A model generated the notes under the pieces. That model was not told where the DNA came from. It did not search any database and was given only the letters and a program-made list of their open reading frames with translations. Of a stretch of 45,151 nucleotides of DNA, positions 17,291 to 25,430 are shown piece by piece. Position 1 is the stretch's first letter; each line of letters begins with the position of its first letter. Source of the DNA: a virus; IMG/VR virus record IMGVR_UViG_3300024520_000135, positions 1-45,151 of that record. The stretch is one strand, 5' to 3'. The position numbers and the translations under genes were made by a program.

Positions 17291-19293
17291 TATATTACTG
17301 TGCTAGTCGCGTCACTAGAAGGGGTTCCGTCTAGGCCTCCGTACCCAACCGAGGCGTGCAAGAAACTCCCTATGATGACCTCAGTGGACCCATAGTCATA
17401 GTCAACATCTATGTTTGATCCGGTTAGGAATCCGTTATATCGTATGAGGATACGGTCCGTGGATAGGTTTCCTACACGAGAACCCGCGTCGAATCCTATG
17501 TGGTACAGTCCGGTATTAGATCCGTCAGTAGTGGTCGCGGTGTTGACTACATAAAAGTACCCTCCGTTAGTAGCCCAAACAACTTCCGCGTCCACTTGAT
17601 TACATCGCACATTCGAGTTGTACGAGTAAATGCTAGTCCCGCAATACAGATCAGTTACATAAACTTCGCAACCATAGAATGCGGCACTGGCGTCAAAAGT
17701 CACCTCTTGCACGTTATCATTAGTGTCCGTTTCACCTTCTGCCTCGAAGCCGTCAACAGCAGTTATCAGAGATCCGTTATACATATTGAAAGTGTCGGTT
17801 ACAGTCCAGTCATACTTCGTGCCCCCTGTACTCTTTATGCTAAACTTGGTGTTTACTGACTCTAGAGATCCGACAGTCACATCTCCTTCGATCAGTATGT
17901 TGAAGTTCTTCCCTTGCAGAGACCCAAAGTCTGCTGAGTTTTTCATGAAAGGGCCTTCTGTGTCTGTCGAATTGTACGTTCCAGCCGCCATGTATAAATT
18001 AAAGTTCTGCCCACCTCTTATGACTTCAGGCATATCTGCCGCACTAATGCGGTTCGAAGTGTCCCCACCTAACCCATCGCCACTGCCTGAAACTGAGCAG
18101 TATAGAGTCGTAAAACTTCCACCTGCCGCACCGGACTCTAACGCACTAGCTGGTATCGTACCTGCATCTATTTTAGATCCGTCAATATCTGAGATCTGTG
18201 AGTCTCCAACTGCGCCATCAGCTATCTGTGCAGTATCAACTGCATCATTTTCTATGTGTTCGTTGCCTATAGCGTTATCAGCGATCTTAGTTCCGTCGAC
18301 TGCATCAGCCGCTAGTTCTGCCGTATCGACTGCGCCTGAGGCTATATGTTCCGTGTCGACTGCATTGTCTGCGAGCTTAGTGCCATCGACTGCATCCGCC
18401 GCTAGTTCTGCCGTATCGACGGCACCGGAGGCTATATGCTCTGTGTCAACTGCGTTGTCAGCGATCTTAGTTCCGTCGACTGCATCAGCCGCTAAATGTT
18501 CTGTGTCAACTGCGAGGTCTTCAATCTTAGTTCCGTCAATTATGTCAGCTTCTAAAGCCGATCTTACAACTGTGCCTGCGTCTAGTGCCGCGCCATCTAT
18601 GTTGTTTGAAGCGTCGATTACCGCATTCGAAATGGTACCTGCTCCGTCTTGGTACATGGCTGAAACTACGATGTCGTCGTCTTCTAGATCTGTGGCGCCT
18701 TGAGAGAAAAGTGTCACAGGAAAACCTATGTATCCTGAAGCTCCGGTTCCACCTGTCTGAACACCTGCACCTGTTATGTTAAAGTTGTAGGACTTGTCGC
18801 CCTCTATGTTGTCTTGGATTATGATTGCGTCTCCAGCGCCCATGAGCAAAGTTACGTTACTGACGTTATTGCCTTCACGATTAAGGTTGTGTAAATTTAG
18901 AGTCGTAGCTAAAGCTGGATCTGCGTTATCCATCTTGATTTCACCTGAAGCAGGTGCGCCTGTGTCTGTCTGGAAAGTGTAAACCGTAGACGTAGGTGAG
19001 CTGTATGCGGCCAAGTCTTGAGTTGTGGCAAAAGCGTTAGATGCACTAGGAGTATTTGCGGCGTCAAGCGCGGCTTTCTGGTCTACAGTTGGGGCTGTTG
19101 CCGCCGCCGCTGTCTGTGAGTCGAACAGAGCTTTGACCTGTTGCATACACCAAGCGAATACGCCAATGGTAGATTCGTCATGGATTGGATCTGGTACTGT
19201 GCCGGTAGTCGGATCTTGGCGATAAGCCTCTGAGGCTATCAGTCCGGGGTTATCTGCTTGAAGCCCCTTTAAAGGGTAACCGTTATCACTCAA
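17290..19293 (-). CDS. Tail fibre with decapeptide repeats
   Basis: A 667-aa fibre. Residues 1-240 form an attachment and shaft region (GVFAWCMQQVKALFDSQ, then beta-rich). Residues about 245-371 are an array of 10-residue repeats of the type AVDTEHIASG / AVDGTKIADN, a well-known phage fibre shaft repeat thought to form a trimeric elongated stem. The remaining 290 residues, after a Gly-rich GAAGGSFTTLYCSVSGSG junction, look like a right-handed beta-helix with many short strands and Asn/Asp turns, a likely receptor-binding or polysaccharide-binding tip. It sits between the coiled-coil protein and the nozzle gene with 1-4 bp overlaps. No catalytic residues for depolymerase activity could be identified. 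Confidence 0.8.
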   Translation of the reverse strand: MSDNGYPLKGLQADNPGLIASEAYRQDPTTGTVPDPIHDESTIGVFAWCMQQVKALFDSQTAAAATAPTVDQKAALDAANTPSASNAFATTQDLAAYSSPTSTVYTFQTDTGAPASGEIKMDNADPALATTLNLHNLNREGNNVSNVTLLMGAGDAIIIQDNIEGDKSYNFNITGAGVQTGGTGASGYIGFPVTLFSQGATDLEDDDIVVSAMYQDGAGTISNAVIDASNNIDGAALDAGTVVRSALEADIIDGTKIEDLAVDTEHLAADAVDGTKIADNAVDTEHIASGAVDTAELAADAVDGTKLADNAVDTEHIASGAVDTAELAADAVDGTKIADNAIGNEHIENDAVDTAQIADGAVGDSQISDIDGSKIDAGTIPASALESGAAGGSFTTLYCSVSGSGDGLGGDTSNRISAADMPEVIRGGQNFNLYMAAGTYNSTDTEGPFMKNSADFGSLQGKNFNILIEGDVTVGSLESVNTKFSIKSTGGTKYDWTVTDTFNMYNGSLITAVDGFEAEGETDTNDNVQEVTFDASAAFYGCEVYVTDLYCGTSIYSYNSNVRCNQVDAEVVWATNGGYFYVVNTATTTDGSNTGLYHIGFDAGSRVGNLSTDRILIRYNGFLTGSNIDVDYDYGSTEVIIGSFLHASVGYGGLDGTPSSDATSTVI
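18181..18560 (-). repeat. 30-bp coding tandem repeats with 90-bp higher-order period
   Basis: Within the fibre gene, 30-bp units encoding 10-residue repeats run in tandem. A 90-bp block is nearly identical at 18291, 18381 and, partly, 18471, each beginning with TGCATC(A/C)GCC after a TCGAC. The near-identity at DNA level suggests recent duplication, so copy number may vary between strains. Confidence 0.85.
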
Positions 19294-19934
19294 CTTTTTC
19301 TCCGACTTACAAACTTTGAAGGGGTTGATTTTACGGTGACTTCATTGCTCAATCGAGCGTTCAGCGCCTCTGCCTTCTTGCACTGTGATTCTAGCCTCTC
19401 CAACGCTCTTTCAAGTTTTTCGTTGTTTCTTTCAGTCTCTACTACTTTTTTATCAAGCTCTTTATTGACCTCGTTCACTCTATCTTGGAAGAGTCGACCG
19501 ATGTTAATGTCTAGATTTTTCTCAGCTTCAGCTTTAGCTACCCCTACATCTAAGAGTTCTGATTGGCACTTATCTGTAAGATGTTCGAGTCGGTTGGCTA
19601 ACTCAACTGTGTTCCTCATCTGGTCTATGGCGGCCTCAGATAAAGTTTCAATTAGGTCTGGGTTGTTATCTAGCCTAGCGCCCAAGTAAACTGCTTGAGA
19701 GAACTTAGCCTCCAGTACCACTTCGCTCAACTGCATAACTGAACTGTTGACCATAGCCTTTTTGAGTTCTTCTACTGGTGTCTTGACGACTCCAGAAAAT
19801 GTAACGTATCCGTCTGGACTCGCTATGACTTCTGACATAGTGTTCACCCGATCAACAAGGTCAGGCAGAACTGTTTCTATGTTTTCAAGGCGTTGGTCGA
19901 TAGTCTCTAGGAGTTCGACTAGCCTACTTATCAA
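19290..19934 (-). CDS. Coiled-coil virion protein
   Basis: A 214-aa protein dominated by long coiled coils: ELLETIDQRLENIETVLPDL at the N-terminus and a long charged helix through NKELDKKVVETERNNEKLER. It ends in a short basic tail (SKFVSRRKS). A small non-helical segment (SPDGYVTFSGVVK) lies near residue 45. It overlaps the tail adaptor and the fibre genes by 4 bp each. A role linking the fibre to the tail or chaperoning fibre trimerisation would fit the context; no family is recognised. Confidence 0.7.
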   Translation of the reverse strand: MISRLVELLETIDQRLENIETVLPDLVDRVNTMSEVIASPDGYVTFSGVVKTPVEELKKAMVNSSVMQLSEVVLEAKFSQAVYLGARLDNNPDLIETLSEAAIDQMRNTVELANRLEHLTDKCQSELLDVGVAKAEAEKNLDINIGRLFQDRVNEVNKELDKKVVETERNNEKLERALERLESQCKKAEALNARLSNEVTVKSTPSKFVSRRKS

Positions 19935-20575
19935 GGAAAGAATCTCTCTGTATTTATCTTACTCATTGAACTCATCCACGTCATGTCTCGAAGGTCACCC
20001 TCCGCTAACTCACGCAAGTATTCACCCTTGCGAATTGATGTTTCGTCTTCAGACTCGCTAAGACAACCTGCCGATGTTAGCCTAGCGATGATCATATCGA
20101 AGGTCGGAGGGAATGGAATCTGTGACTCAGTTACAAAGTCTCCGTCGTAAGTTACAACGATAGAATCTGCTGTAGATCTAGCCGGGGGTGGGTACATTAT
20201 CAAAGCCATTTGGTCTGAATTGGTGCCCGATGCTATATCAATTGCGTAGATGTATGGGTCAGTCTCGTTTACGACATCCACTGGGATGTCATTGAAATCG
20301 ACTTGTTGGATTACCTTTCTACTAGAGTTGGGTGATCCGTCTTCTGGTATGATGTCAACAGATAAAACCCGTAGCACACCTGCTACAGGTAGTAGATATT
20401 CTTGCTGGCTTTCTACTAATGAGAGAGTCAAGCGTCTTTGGGTCAGCCCGACAGATCTTTCAACTCGGCGCAAAGCCTCAGTTGTGTACCTGTCAATGAT
20501 GGTATCTGTGAAACGGAACCCAGATGGATCCTCAAGTATTGACCTGACGATACTTCTGAGTTCCGTTCTTAGCAT
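19931..20575 (-). CDS. Tail adaptor / tubular protein A-like
   Basis: A 214-aa protein with the order of head-to-tail adaptors such as T7 gp11. A helical N-terminus (LRSIVRSILEDPSGFRFTD, then IDRYTTEALRRVERSVG) is followed by paired strands (RRLTLSLVESQQEYLLPV, RVLSVDIIPEDG). A beta-rich insert with a YPPPARS turn comes next, then a final helix (TFDMIIARLTSAGCLSESED). This helix-strand-helix arrangement and its position two genes after the capsid support the call. It would form the ring docking the nozzle to the portal. It is separated from the upstream gene by a single base. Confidence 0.75.
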   Translation of the reverse strand: MLRTELRSIVRSILEDPSGFRFTDTIIDRYTTEALRRVERSVGLTQRRLTLSLVESQQEYLLPVAGVLRVLSVDIIPEDGSPNSSRKVIQQVDFNDIPVDVVNETDPYIYAIDIASGTNSDQMALIMYPPPARSTADSIVVTYDGDFVTESQIPFPPTFDMIIARLTSAGCLSESEDETSIRKGEYLRELAEGDLRDMTWMSSMSKINTERFFP

Positions 20576-20576
20576 T

Positions 20577-21107
20577 TTACTTAACTTTTCCTACTGGGTC
20601 TGGGTTCTCTATTTCTTCGAAAACTTCTACCGAGTAATTCGGTATTCTAATCTTAGCGTGCTGAGTTCCCATTCGACTGTCGTTTGGGATGAACTCATCA
20701 AAGTTAGTTTCCGTTCTGTAACAACCCTTCAAGCAGTCAATCACATGTTTTGTTAAACCTTTCTCAATGATAACTCCGCATCTTCCACGTACCACTACTG
20801 GTCGCTTAGGATTTCTAGGGTCAGCAATCATCATTTCGAAGTGCTGAACTCCTGCGCGAGTAGAGTTTACCTTACATCTCCAGCGTCTTCCGCCGTTCTT
20901 TCGGTAATCTGCTTCTGCCTCATTTGATGTAGCTTTCTTTTCTAAGACTGAATCTACTGCATCCTCGACCTTACGATCAAGTTCTTTCTGCGTTTGGGCA
21001 TCAAGTTTGACTTCCTTCTTAGCTACAGGCTTTCGTCTGCTACCTGAAGTATTTTTTGGCTTTGCCTCTAGTTCGTCTAGAGCGTCTGAATTGGCCGAAT
21101 CTGGCAT
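20577..21107 (-). CDS. Hypothetical virion-region protein
   Basis: A 176-aa protein directly after the capsid gene. The first 70 residues are charged and likely disordered or helical (KPKNTSGSRRKPVAKKEVK, then TQKELDRKVEDAVDSVL). The remaining 100 form a compact mixed alpha/beta domain (RRWRCKVNSTRAGVQHFEM, RPVVVRGRCGVIIEKGL, KHVIDCLKGCYRTE). Four cysteines are present but not in a zinc pattern. Placement between the capsid terminator hairpin and the tail adaptor suggests a head-completion or minor head protein. No family is recognised. Confidence 0.65.
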   Translation of the reverse strand: MPDSANSDALDELEAKPKNTSGSRRKPVAKKEVKLDAQTQKELDRKVEDAVDSVLEKKATSNEAEADYRKNGGRRWRCKVNSTRAGVQHFEMMIADPRNPKRPVVVRGRCGVIIEKGLTKHVIDCLKGCYRTETNFDEFIPNDSRMGTQHAKIRIPNYSVEVFEEIENPDPVGKVK

Positions 21108-21128
21108 GGTTTTCCTCTGTTGGGATTA

Positions 21129-21169
21129 AAAATGTCTAGGTAGACAAGGGGCCACCGAAGTGACCCCCT
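21129..21169 (-). terminator. Post-capsid hairpin terminator
   Basis: On the minus strand a 10-bp stem (two G-U pairs) with arms at 21160-21169 and 21146-21155 closes a UUCG tetraloop, an exceptionally stable RNA hairpin. It is followed by a small GTCT/AGAC hairpin (21134-21145) and then five T residues (21129-21133). It lies directly after the capsid stop. The position matches the leaky terminator after gene 10 of T7-like phages, which keeps capsid mRNA more abundant than tail mRNA. Because the T-tract is offset from the main stem, it may act partly as an mRNA-stabilising 3' end. Confidence 0.75.
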
Positions 21170-21192
21170 CTGTCGACCAAGACAGTTAAGTC

Positions 21193-22206
21193 TTACGTGT
21201 CACCGATAGAAAATTCATAACGGAACATGTATGTGTCTTGCACAATCACAGCACCTTTCTTGGCTTTCCAACCAATACTTGATAACTGGTTTAGTGGGTC
21301 AGCTGTACCAGCAGAGCCACGAGGCTTGATGATTAACTCAACATCGCTAGATCCGATAGTGGTGTAGTGATACGCACCTTGACCGAATACTAAAGCTTGA
21401 TTGATATCTTGAGGAGTTGCCGCCGCATTAGATACGATGTAAGACTCTGTGTCCAAGATGAAAGTAAAGTTCTTAAACTTACCGTGCTCGTTAGGCCAGA
21501 TAGCCTGTTGACCAGCGTAAGATTCAACACTTTGGAAAGTCTTGCCAAGTCCATCATCTAAAGCTTCAATGTAAGGAATAGCCTCAACTGCACAAACAAC
21601 AATGTAAGATTCACGGGTTGGATTCGTTCCGATGTTAGCCGAACCGTTAGTTAACATGCGAACAGGCTTAACTTTTTCAAGTTTGAAAGCTTGATACATG
21701 AAATCAAAGTCAGTTGCAGACATGCCGTCAGTTGTGATAGCGTCGATAGTAGCCGCGTTCAAATAACGTCTTACGTTAGAGCCACCTAAGAGGTCGTCAC
21801 GTACGACTTTATTCATAGACTCGCCACCTTGCTCGCCCATTCGCTGAGTAAACTCAGTTGTGATGTTGTTAATAGATTCTTCATGCAATCTGTCTGTTAA
21901 GCGAGCGTAGCCACCGAACTGATTGATTGTCTGGTTGATACGTACCATTTGGAACGTCTGTTCTGTAGGGATTGTACCCTCAGTTAATGGTGAACCTTCC
22001 AATGTGGCAAGCTTGAGAACCTTATTGAAAACGATCTCATTCGAGCTGTTAGGTGGGATAGGTTTTGGTGTACCAAAGTTATCATAAAGCAAAATAGGAT
22101 TTGCGATGTCGATGAACTCTGAAACGTAGAATGCGTGGTTATTTGGGAACTCGCCAGCCGATGGGGCCGCGTCGCCAAGTGTTCCTTGTGATGTATTTAA
22201 AGCCAT
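21193..22206 (-). CDS. Major capsid protein (N4gp56-like)
   Basis: A 337-aa HK97-fold capsid protein of the N4 gp56-like type. It carries the usual N-terminal pattern of a short arm (AFYVSEFIDIANPILLYDNF), then NEIVFNKVLKLATLEGSPLTEGTIPTE-type strand text, then INQFGGYARLTDRL. It ends in a conserved region with a GWKAKKGAVIV strand. It follows the scaffold gene by 21 bp. The ATG has no Shine-Dalgarno; its leader is A/U/C-rich and G-free. The only strong hairpin terminator inside the virion operon follows its stop. Both fit a gene expressed at very high level. It forms the icosahedral head around the scaffold and portal. Confidence 0.9.
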   Translation of the reverse strand: MALNTSQGTLGDAAPSAGEFPNNHAFYVSEFIDIANPILLYDNFGTPKPIPPNSSNEIVFNKVLKLATLEGSPLTEGTIPTEQTFQMVRINQTINQFGGYARLTDRLHEESINNITTEFTQRMGEQGGESMNKVVRDDLLGGSNVRRYLNAATIDAITTDGMSATDFDFMYQAFKLEKVKPVRMLTNGSANIGTNPTRESYIVVCAVEAIPYIEALDDGLGKTFQSVESYAGQQAIWPNEHGKFKNFTFILDTESYIVSNAAATPQDINQALVFGQGAYHYTTIGSSDVELIIKPRGSAGTADPLNQLSSIGWKAKKGAVIVQDTYMFRYEFSIGDT

Positions 22207-22227
22207 GATATTATTTTATTGTTGGTT

Positions 22228-23340
22228 TTAGTAGATGGTTTGAATGCCATTCTCTCTTTTCCACACTTGACGCTCTTGCGTTGTCATTGTAGCAAAGTTA
22301 GGTTTGGCTGAGACTTCAGGGCCTTTTGTTGTTCGAGTTCCATTCGAAACTACATTCAGTCCGTCTTCCTCTGGTGGATTTTCCGTACCTTGTGCGTATA
22401 GTTTAGCGTTCTGTTTCTTAATTACGGAAACGAAGGCCCTACCGTACAATTCTGAATCTCCTTCCAACTCCATCCGTTTTTCGAGAGGCAGTGTGTCGAG
22501 TTCTTCTTGGAACGCAGAAGTTAACTCTTCAAGTCTGCCTGACGCGGCTAAGTCGTACATGGCTCGTCGGTCTTTAGCTTCATTCCAATACCGATCAAAT
22601 ATTGACTGTGGCATAAAACTTTTGAGCTCGTTGTTTATTGTATCCAAATGAGTTTCATAGTCAACATCTTCTTTGACCTCACCAAAGAACTCTTCAAATT
22701 CTTCAGCTTTGCGTTCTTCTTCTAAGGTATCCTTTTCTTCGTATTCACCTTCGACGTCCTCCAGCTTGTCGTTCATGTCGTCTGCGTCTTCTGCGCCTGA
22801 AGATTTAACTACGAAGTCTCTAAGTTTCTTTTGGGCTTTGACGTCTCCGTCTTGGGCGGCTTTCGCTAAGAGTCCCAGTTTATATTCTTCAGAGGATCTT
22901 AGCTTGTCATAACGCTGTTGAGATGACTCTTCTCTAGATAGAGTAGATTTAATTTGGTGATAGTCAAACTCTTTTTCTTTGCCTCCAACCTTAACCTTAA
23001 ACTTTCTATCTTTGAATAATTTCTCGGCAAAGGCATCGCTTTCAAAACCTTGTTCCTTGGCGAATGCCTCAAACTTATCTTGGTCAATATCAAAGTTTTC
23101 AGGTGGGGCTTCTTCGTTAGGAGTATCTTCTGTTGTCTCAGGTGGTGTCTCAACTGCTTCTGGTTCAGGCGCATCTAGGTTCACCTCGACGTCAGGAACT
23201 TCTTTGATGCTCTCTGTGTTTTCTACAAACTCAATGTTGCTATCTGAGGTCTTAATTTCCTCGCTCATAGCGTTGACTTTGTCGATGACACTCTGTGGCA
23301 TCCCCTCTTCTACTACAAACTTATCTTCATTGGTCGACAT
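22228..23340 (-). CDS. Scaffold protein
   Basis: A 370-aa, very acidic, Glu/Asp-rich helical protein immediately upstream of the capsid gene, the classic place and composition of a podovirus scaffold. The N-terminal 115 residues are low-complexity and Glu/Pro-rich (VETPPETTEDTPNEEAPP). The middle is helical (KEKEFDYHQIKSTLSREESS, EEKDTLEEERKAEEFEEFF) and the C-terminus is more basic and probably binds capsid (TMTTQERQVWKRENG). It directs capsid assembly and leaves or is degraded before packaging. The start overlaps the upstream small gene by 14 bp. Confidence 0.85.
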   Translation of the reverse strand: MSTNEDKFVVEEGMPQSVIDKVNAMSEEIKTSDSNIEFVENTESIKEVPDVEVNLDAPEPEAVETPPETTEDTPNEEAPPENFDIDQDKFEAFAKEQGFESDAFAEKLFKDRKFKVKVGGKEKEFDYHQIKSTLSREESSQQRYDKLRSSEEYKLGLLAKAAQDGDVKAQKKLRDFVVKSSGAEDADDMNDKLEDVEGEYEEKDTLEEERKAEEFEEFFGEVKEDVDYETHLDTINNELKSFMPQSIFDRYWNEAKDRRAMYDLAASGRLEELTSAFQEELDTLPLEKRMELEGDSELYGRAFVSVIKKQNAKLYAQGTENPPEEDGLNVVSNGTRTTKGPEVSAKPNFATMTTQERQVWKRENGIQTIY

Positions 23341-23695
23341 TTAATGACTCCTCGTGCGTATTAATGTAAACGGTAGCCGATTTGGCCGCCTCTATTTTTT
23401 CGTTGATCCACAATTTGAACTCTTTTCGGAACAAGAGTTTAGACCTGTTGCGTACTTCAGCATCTTTATCGCCGTCTTCAGCAGACTTGACGAAATCCTC
23501 TTTAGCACTTTCCAGTTCAGTTCCGAGCAATGATCCATCGAAGACCTCTTTATATTCCGGGGATTCCATTAGCTTGAGCAGAGATTTGCCCAAGTTCTGC
23601 ATTTGCTCCAGTTGACGGAGGAGGTCCGCCTGTTGTTGGCGCTCCAGATCCTTCATATAATTCTCTTGGGACGTTGACCCCTCTTGTTCCAACAT
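23327..23695 (-). CDS. Small helical protein overlapping portal 3' end
   Basis: A 122-aa, Gln/Glu/Lys-rich helical protein (DLERQQQADLLRQLEQMQ, FRKEFKLWINEKIEAAK) between the portal and scaffold genes. The start at 23695 has the best ribosome-binding site (GAAGGA, 6 bp spacing) and places 146 bp of the gene inside the portal coding sequence in another frame. Later in-frame ATGs at 23656 (AAGAGA) and 23569 are possible. It may be an assembly helper or a head protein. A scaffold partner is the natural guess from position, without direct evidence. Confidence 0.68.
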   Translation of the reverse strand: MLEQEGSTSQENYMKDLERQQQADLLRQLEQMQNLGKSLLKLMESPEYKEVFDGSLLGTELESAKEDFVKSAEDGDKDAEVRNRSKLLFRKEFKLWINEKIEAAKSATVYINTHEESLNVDQ

Positions 23696-25430
23696 AGCTA
23701 TCCTTCATTAAACCTTTGATTTCTTGCAGTCCCATTAGATCTGCGAGCTCAACTGCTACGTATGTTATGACTCCCTCTGGGACTGCTTGGCCGACATATG
23801 GGGCTACGTATTGCATGTAGTTGAGTAAATTGTTAATCTTATCTTGACGATCAGAACCAACCATAACGTCAATATCTACGGTATAAAATCCACCTATGTC
23901 TTTCTTATTTAGGTGGACCCATTCGTGAGCTTTGAAGTCGGATCTAGCGCCTTCTTCTTTGGCTATCTGTTTCAGGTTCTCGTCGTGGATGTCAACGTTG
24001 AACATGAGCTTCAGGTCCATAGGTTCTAGTTTCTGTTGGTTAAGAGCCATAGTCATTCGAATCATTTTCTTGAAACACGTCTCGACGTATCTCTTGGAGA
24101 TTTCCCATAGTCTCATTTCTGATCTCTGGGTTATTGTAACGATTCCTGTAGCTGTTTGGTTAAGAGAGCTAGAGTCTAAGCCTTGGCTGTATCTAGTGTT
24201 TCCGCTACGGTTCTCACCTTCAACTGCAAGCATTTCCCATGCTGTGAATGCGTGTTGTGCAATTGGAGCTGGAGTTATTGGGTTAATAGAGCCCGGCCTT
24301 CTAACTGGAATTGGCACTCTCGAACCTTGAGGGGCGTGACGGATTAACTGCATTCCGATTTCGTCTACTTGAGTTCTATCTACTTCGTAAATACCATTTT
24401 GCTGGGCGTTCAGGTTGTCACTTAGCATTCTAAGTAAGCCCGTTCTGAACTTCTGGATGTCAGATAAACTAGATGACCACCCTTCTGCTGGATTGCCTAA
24501 TGGATCGCGGATACACTCTGACATAGCGTAAGGCGGAGTTTGGAAATCGTATGGATTTTTTATGACTTGAACCATGACATCATCTAAAAAGACTGCCAAT
24601 ACTGGTGACGCTTTACCCGACCCGTCTACGTCATATAAAGTCCAGTGCTCTCTGCGTAGGAATAAGTCTAGAGCTTTCGGTCTGGCGCTAGTCATCTCTC
24701 CGACGTAATTCTTGTCGTCCGTTTTCTCATCTCGAAGTCTGTCCTTCTGGATGCTTCTCCCTCTGGACATTAGAACTTTGTCTAGCGCTTTTGGGATTAT
24801 GCCTTTCTGACCCCGCATCTTCTTCTCAATATCTGTCCTGCTCCAATCTTCCTCTTCGCAAACTACGTGAGATTCTTCGAAGGTTTTGGCTGTCCAGTTG
24901 TATCTCATTTGCTCTGGGTTAATGTGAGTCCACTTGGGTCTGCCTGCGGCTTCTCCCATAGTTTTATCTTTCTCACACCATGTCAGCTTTAGAAATGATG
25001 AGCCCCCTACTAAGAAAGTCTTGATGTCATCATACAGGATTTGGTATAGGTTCTGCTTTTTCTTTAGTTGGAACGTAAGGAGTTGCTCGAAGACTCCAGA
25101 ATACAAGAGGGTTTTGACGTCTGCCCCTTCAGGTATCAACTCAGCAATCTTGTCTGTCTGGACTAGAGGCTGAATGAGAGTTGGGATCATCCACTCAATT
25201 GTGTTAAATATGGTTGAGTCGACGATAGACGATGCTCCGTTCTTCTCATTTCCGTATGGCTGAAATCCGTACTCAGCCCACTGCCTGACTCTTTTAGCTT
25301 TGGCCGCGTTGTATCCAGCTTCCAAATCTGTGAACTCTACGTTGAGTTCGCTCTGCATTTTGGTGTAACTGATGTTCGGGAAGTTGTCTAGGCTATCCTC
25401 TGCTGGAATGATTTCGTTGTGTTCTTGCAT
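23550..25430 (-). CDS. Portal protein (P22-like)
   Basis: A 626-aa portal protein. Recognisable blocks include the N-terminal wing region (SSIVDSTIFNTIEWMIPTLIQP), the stem region, and the GNTRYSQGLDSSSLNQTATGI-type segment (near residues 418-438) shared by P22-like portals. A C-terminal helical region ends in a Gly/Pro-rich tail (APTTGGPPPSTGAN) that is co-encoded with the overlapping downstream gene. Twelve copies form the ring at one vertex through which terminase pumps DNA. It follows the large terminase gene with a one-base ATG/stop overlap, the standard terminase-portal-scaffold-capsid order. Confidence 0.9.
   Translation of the reverse strand: MQEHNEIIPAEDSLDNFPNISYTKMQSELNVEFTDLEAGYNAAKAKRVRQWAEYGFQPYGNEKNGASSIVDSTIFNTIEWMIPTLIQPLVQTDKIAELIPEGADVKTLLYSGVFEQLLTFQLKKKQNLYQILYDDIKTFLVGGSSFLKLTWCEKDKTMGEAAGRPKWTHINPEQMRYNWTAKTFEESHVVCEEEDWSRTDIEKKMRGQKGIIPKALDKVLMSRGRSIQKDRLRDEKTDDKNYVGEMTSARPKALDLFLRREHWTLYDVDGSGKASPVLAVFLDDVMVQVIKNPYDFQTPPYAMSECIRDPLGNPAEGWSSSLSDIQKFRTGLLRMLSDNLNAQQNGIYEVDRTQVDEIGMQLIRHAPQGSRVPIPVRRPGSINPITPAPIAQHAFTAWEMLAVEGENRSGNTRYSQGLDSSSLNQTATGIVTITQRSEMRLWEISKRYVETCFKKMIRMTMALNQQKLEPMDLKLMFNVDIHDENLKQIAKEEGARSDFKAHEWVHLNKKDIGGFYTVDIDVMVGSDRQDKINNLLNYMQYVAPYVGQAVPEGVITYVAVELADLMGLQEIKGLMKDSYVGTRGVNVPRELYEGSGAPTTGGPPPSTGANAELGQISAQANGIPGI

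Noticed and set aside
17723-18703. 326-aa plus-strand open frame opposite the tail fibre repeats
   Set aside because: It mirrors the tandem repeats of the fibre gene on the opposite strand; its apparent repeats are a consequence of that array.
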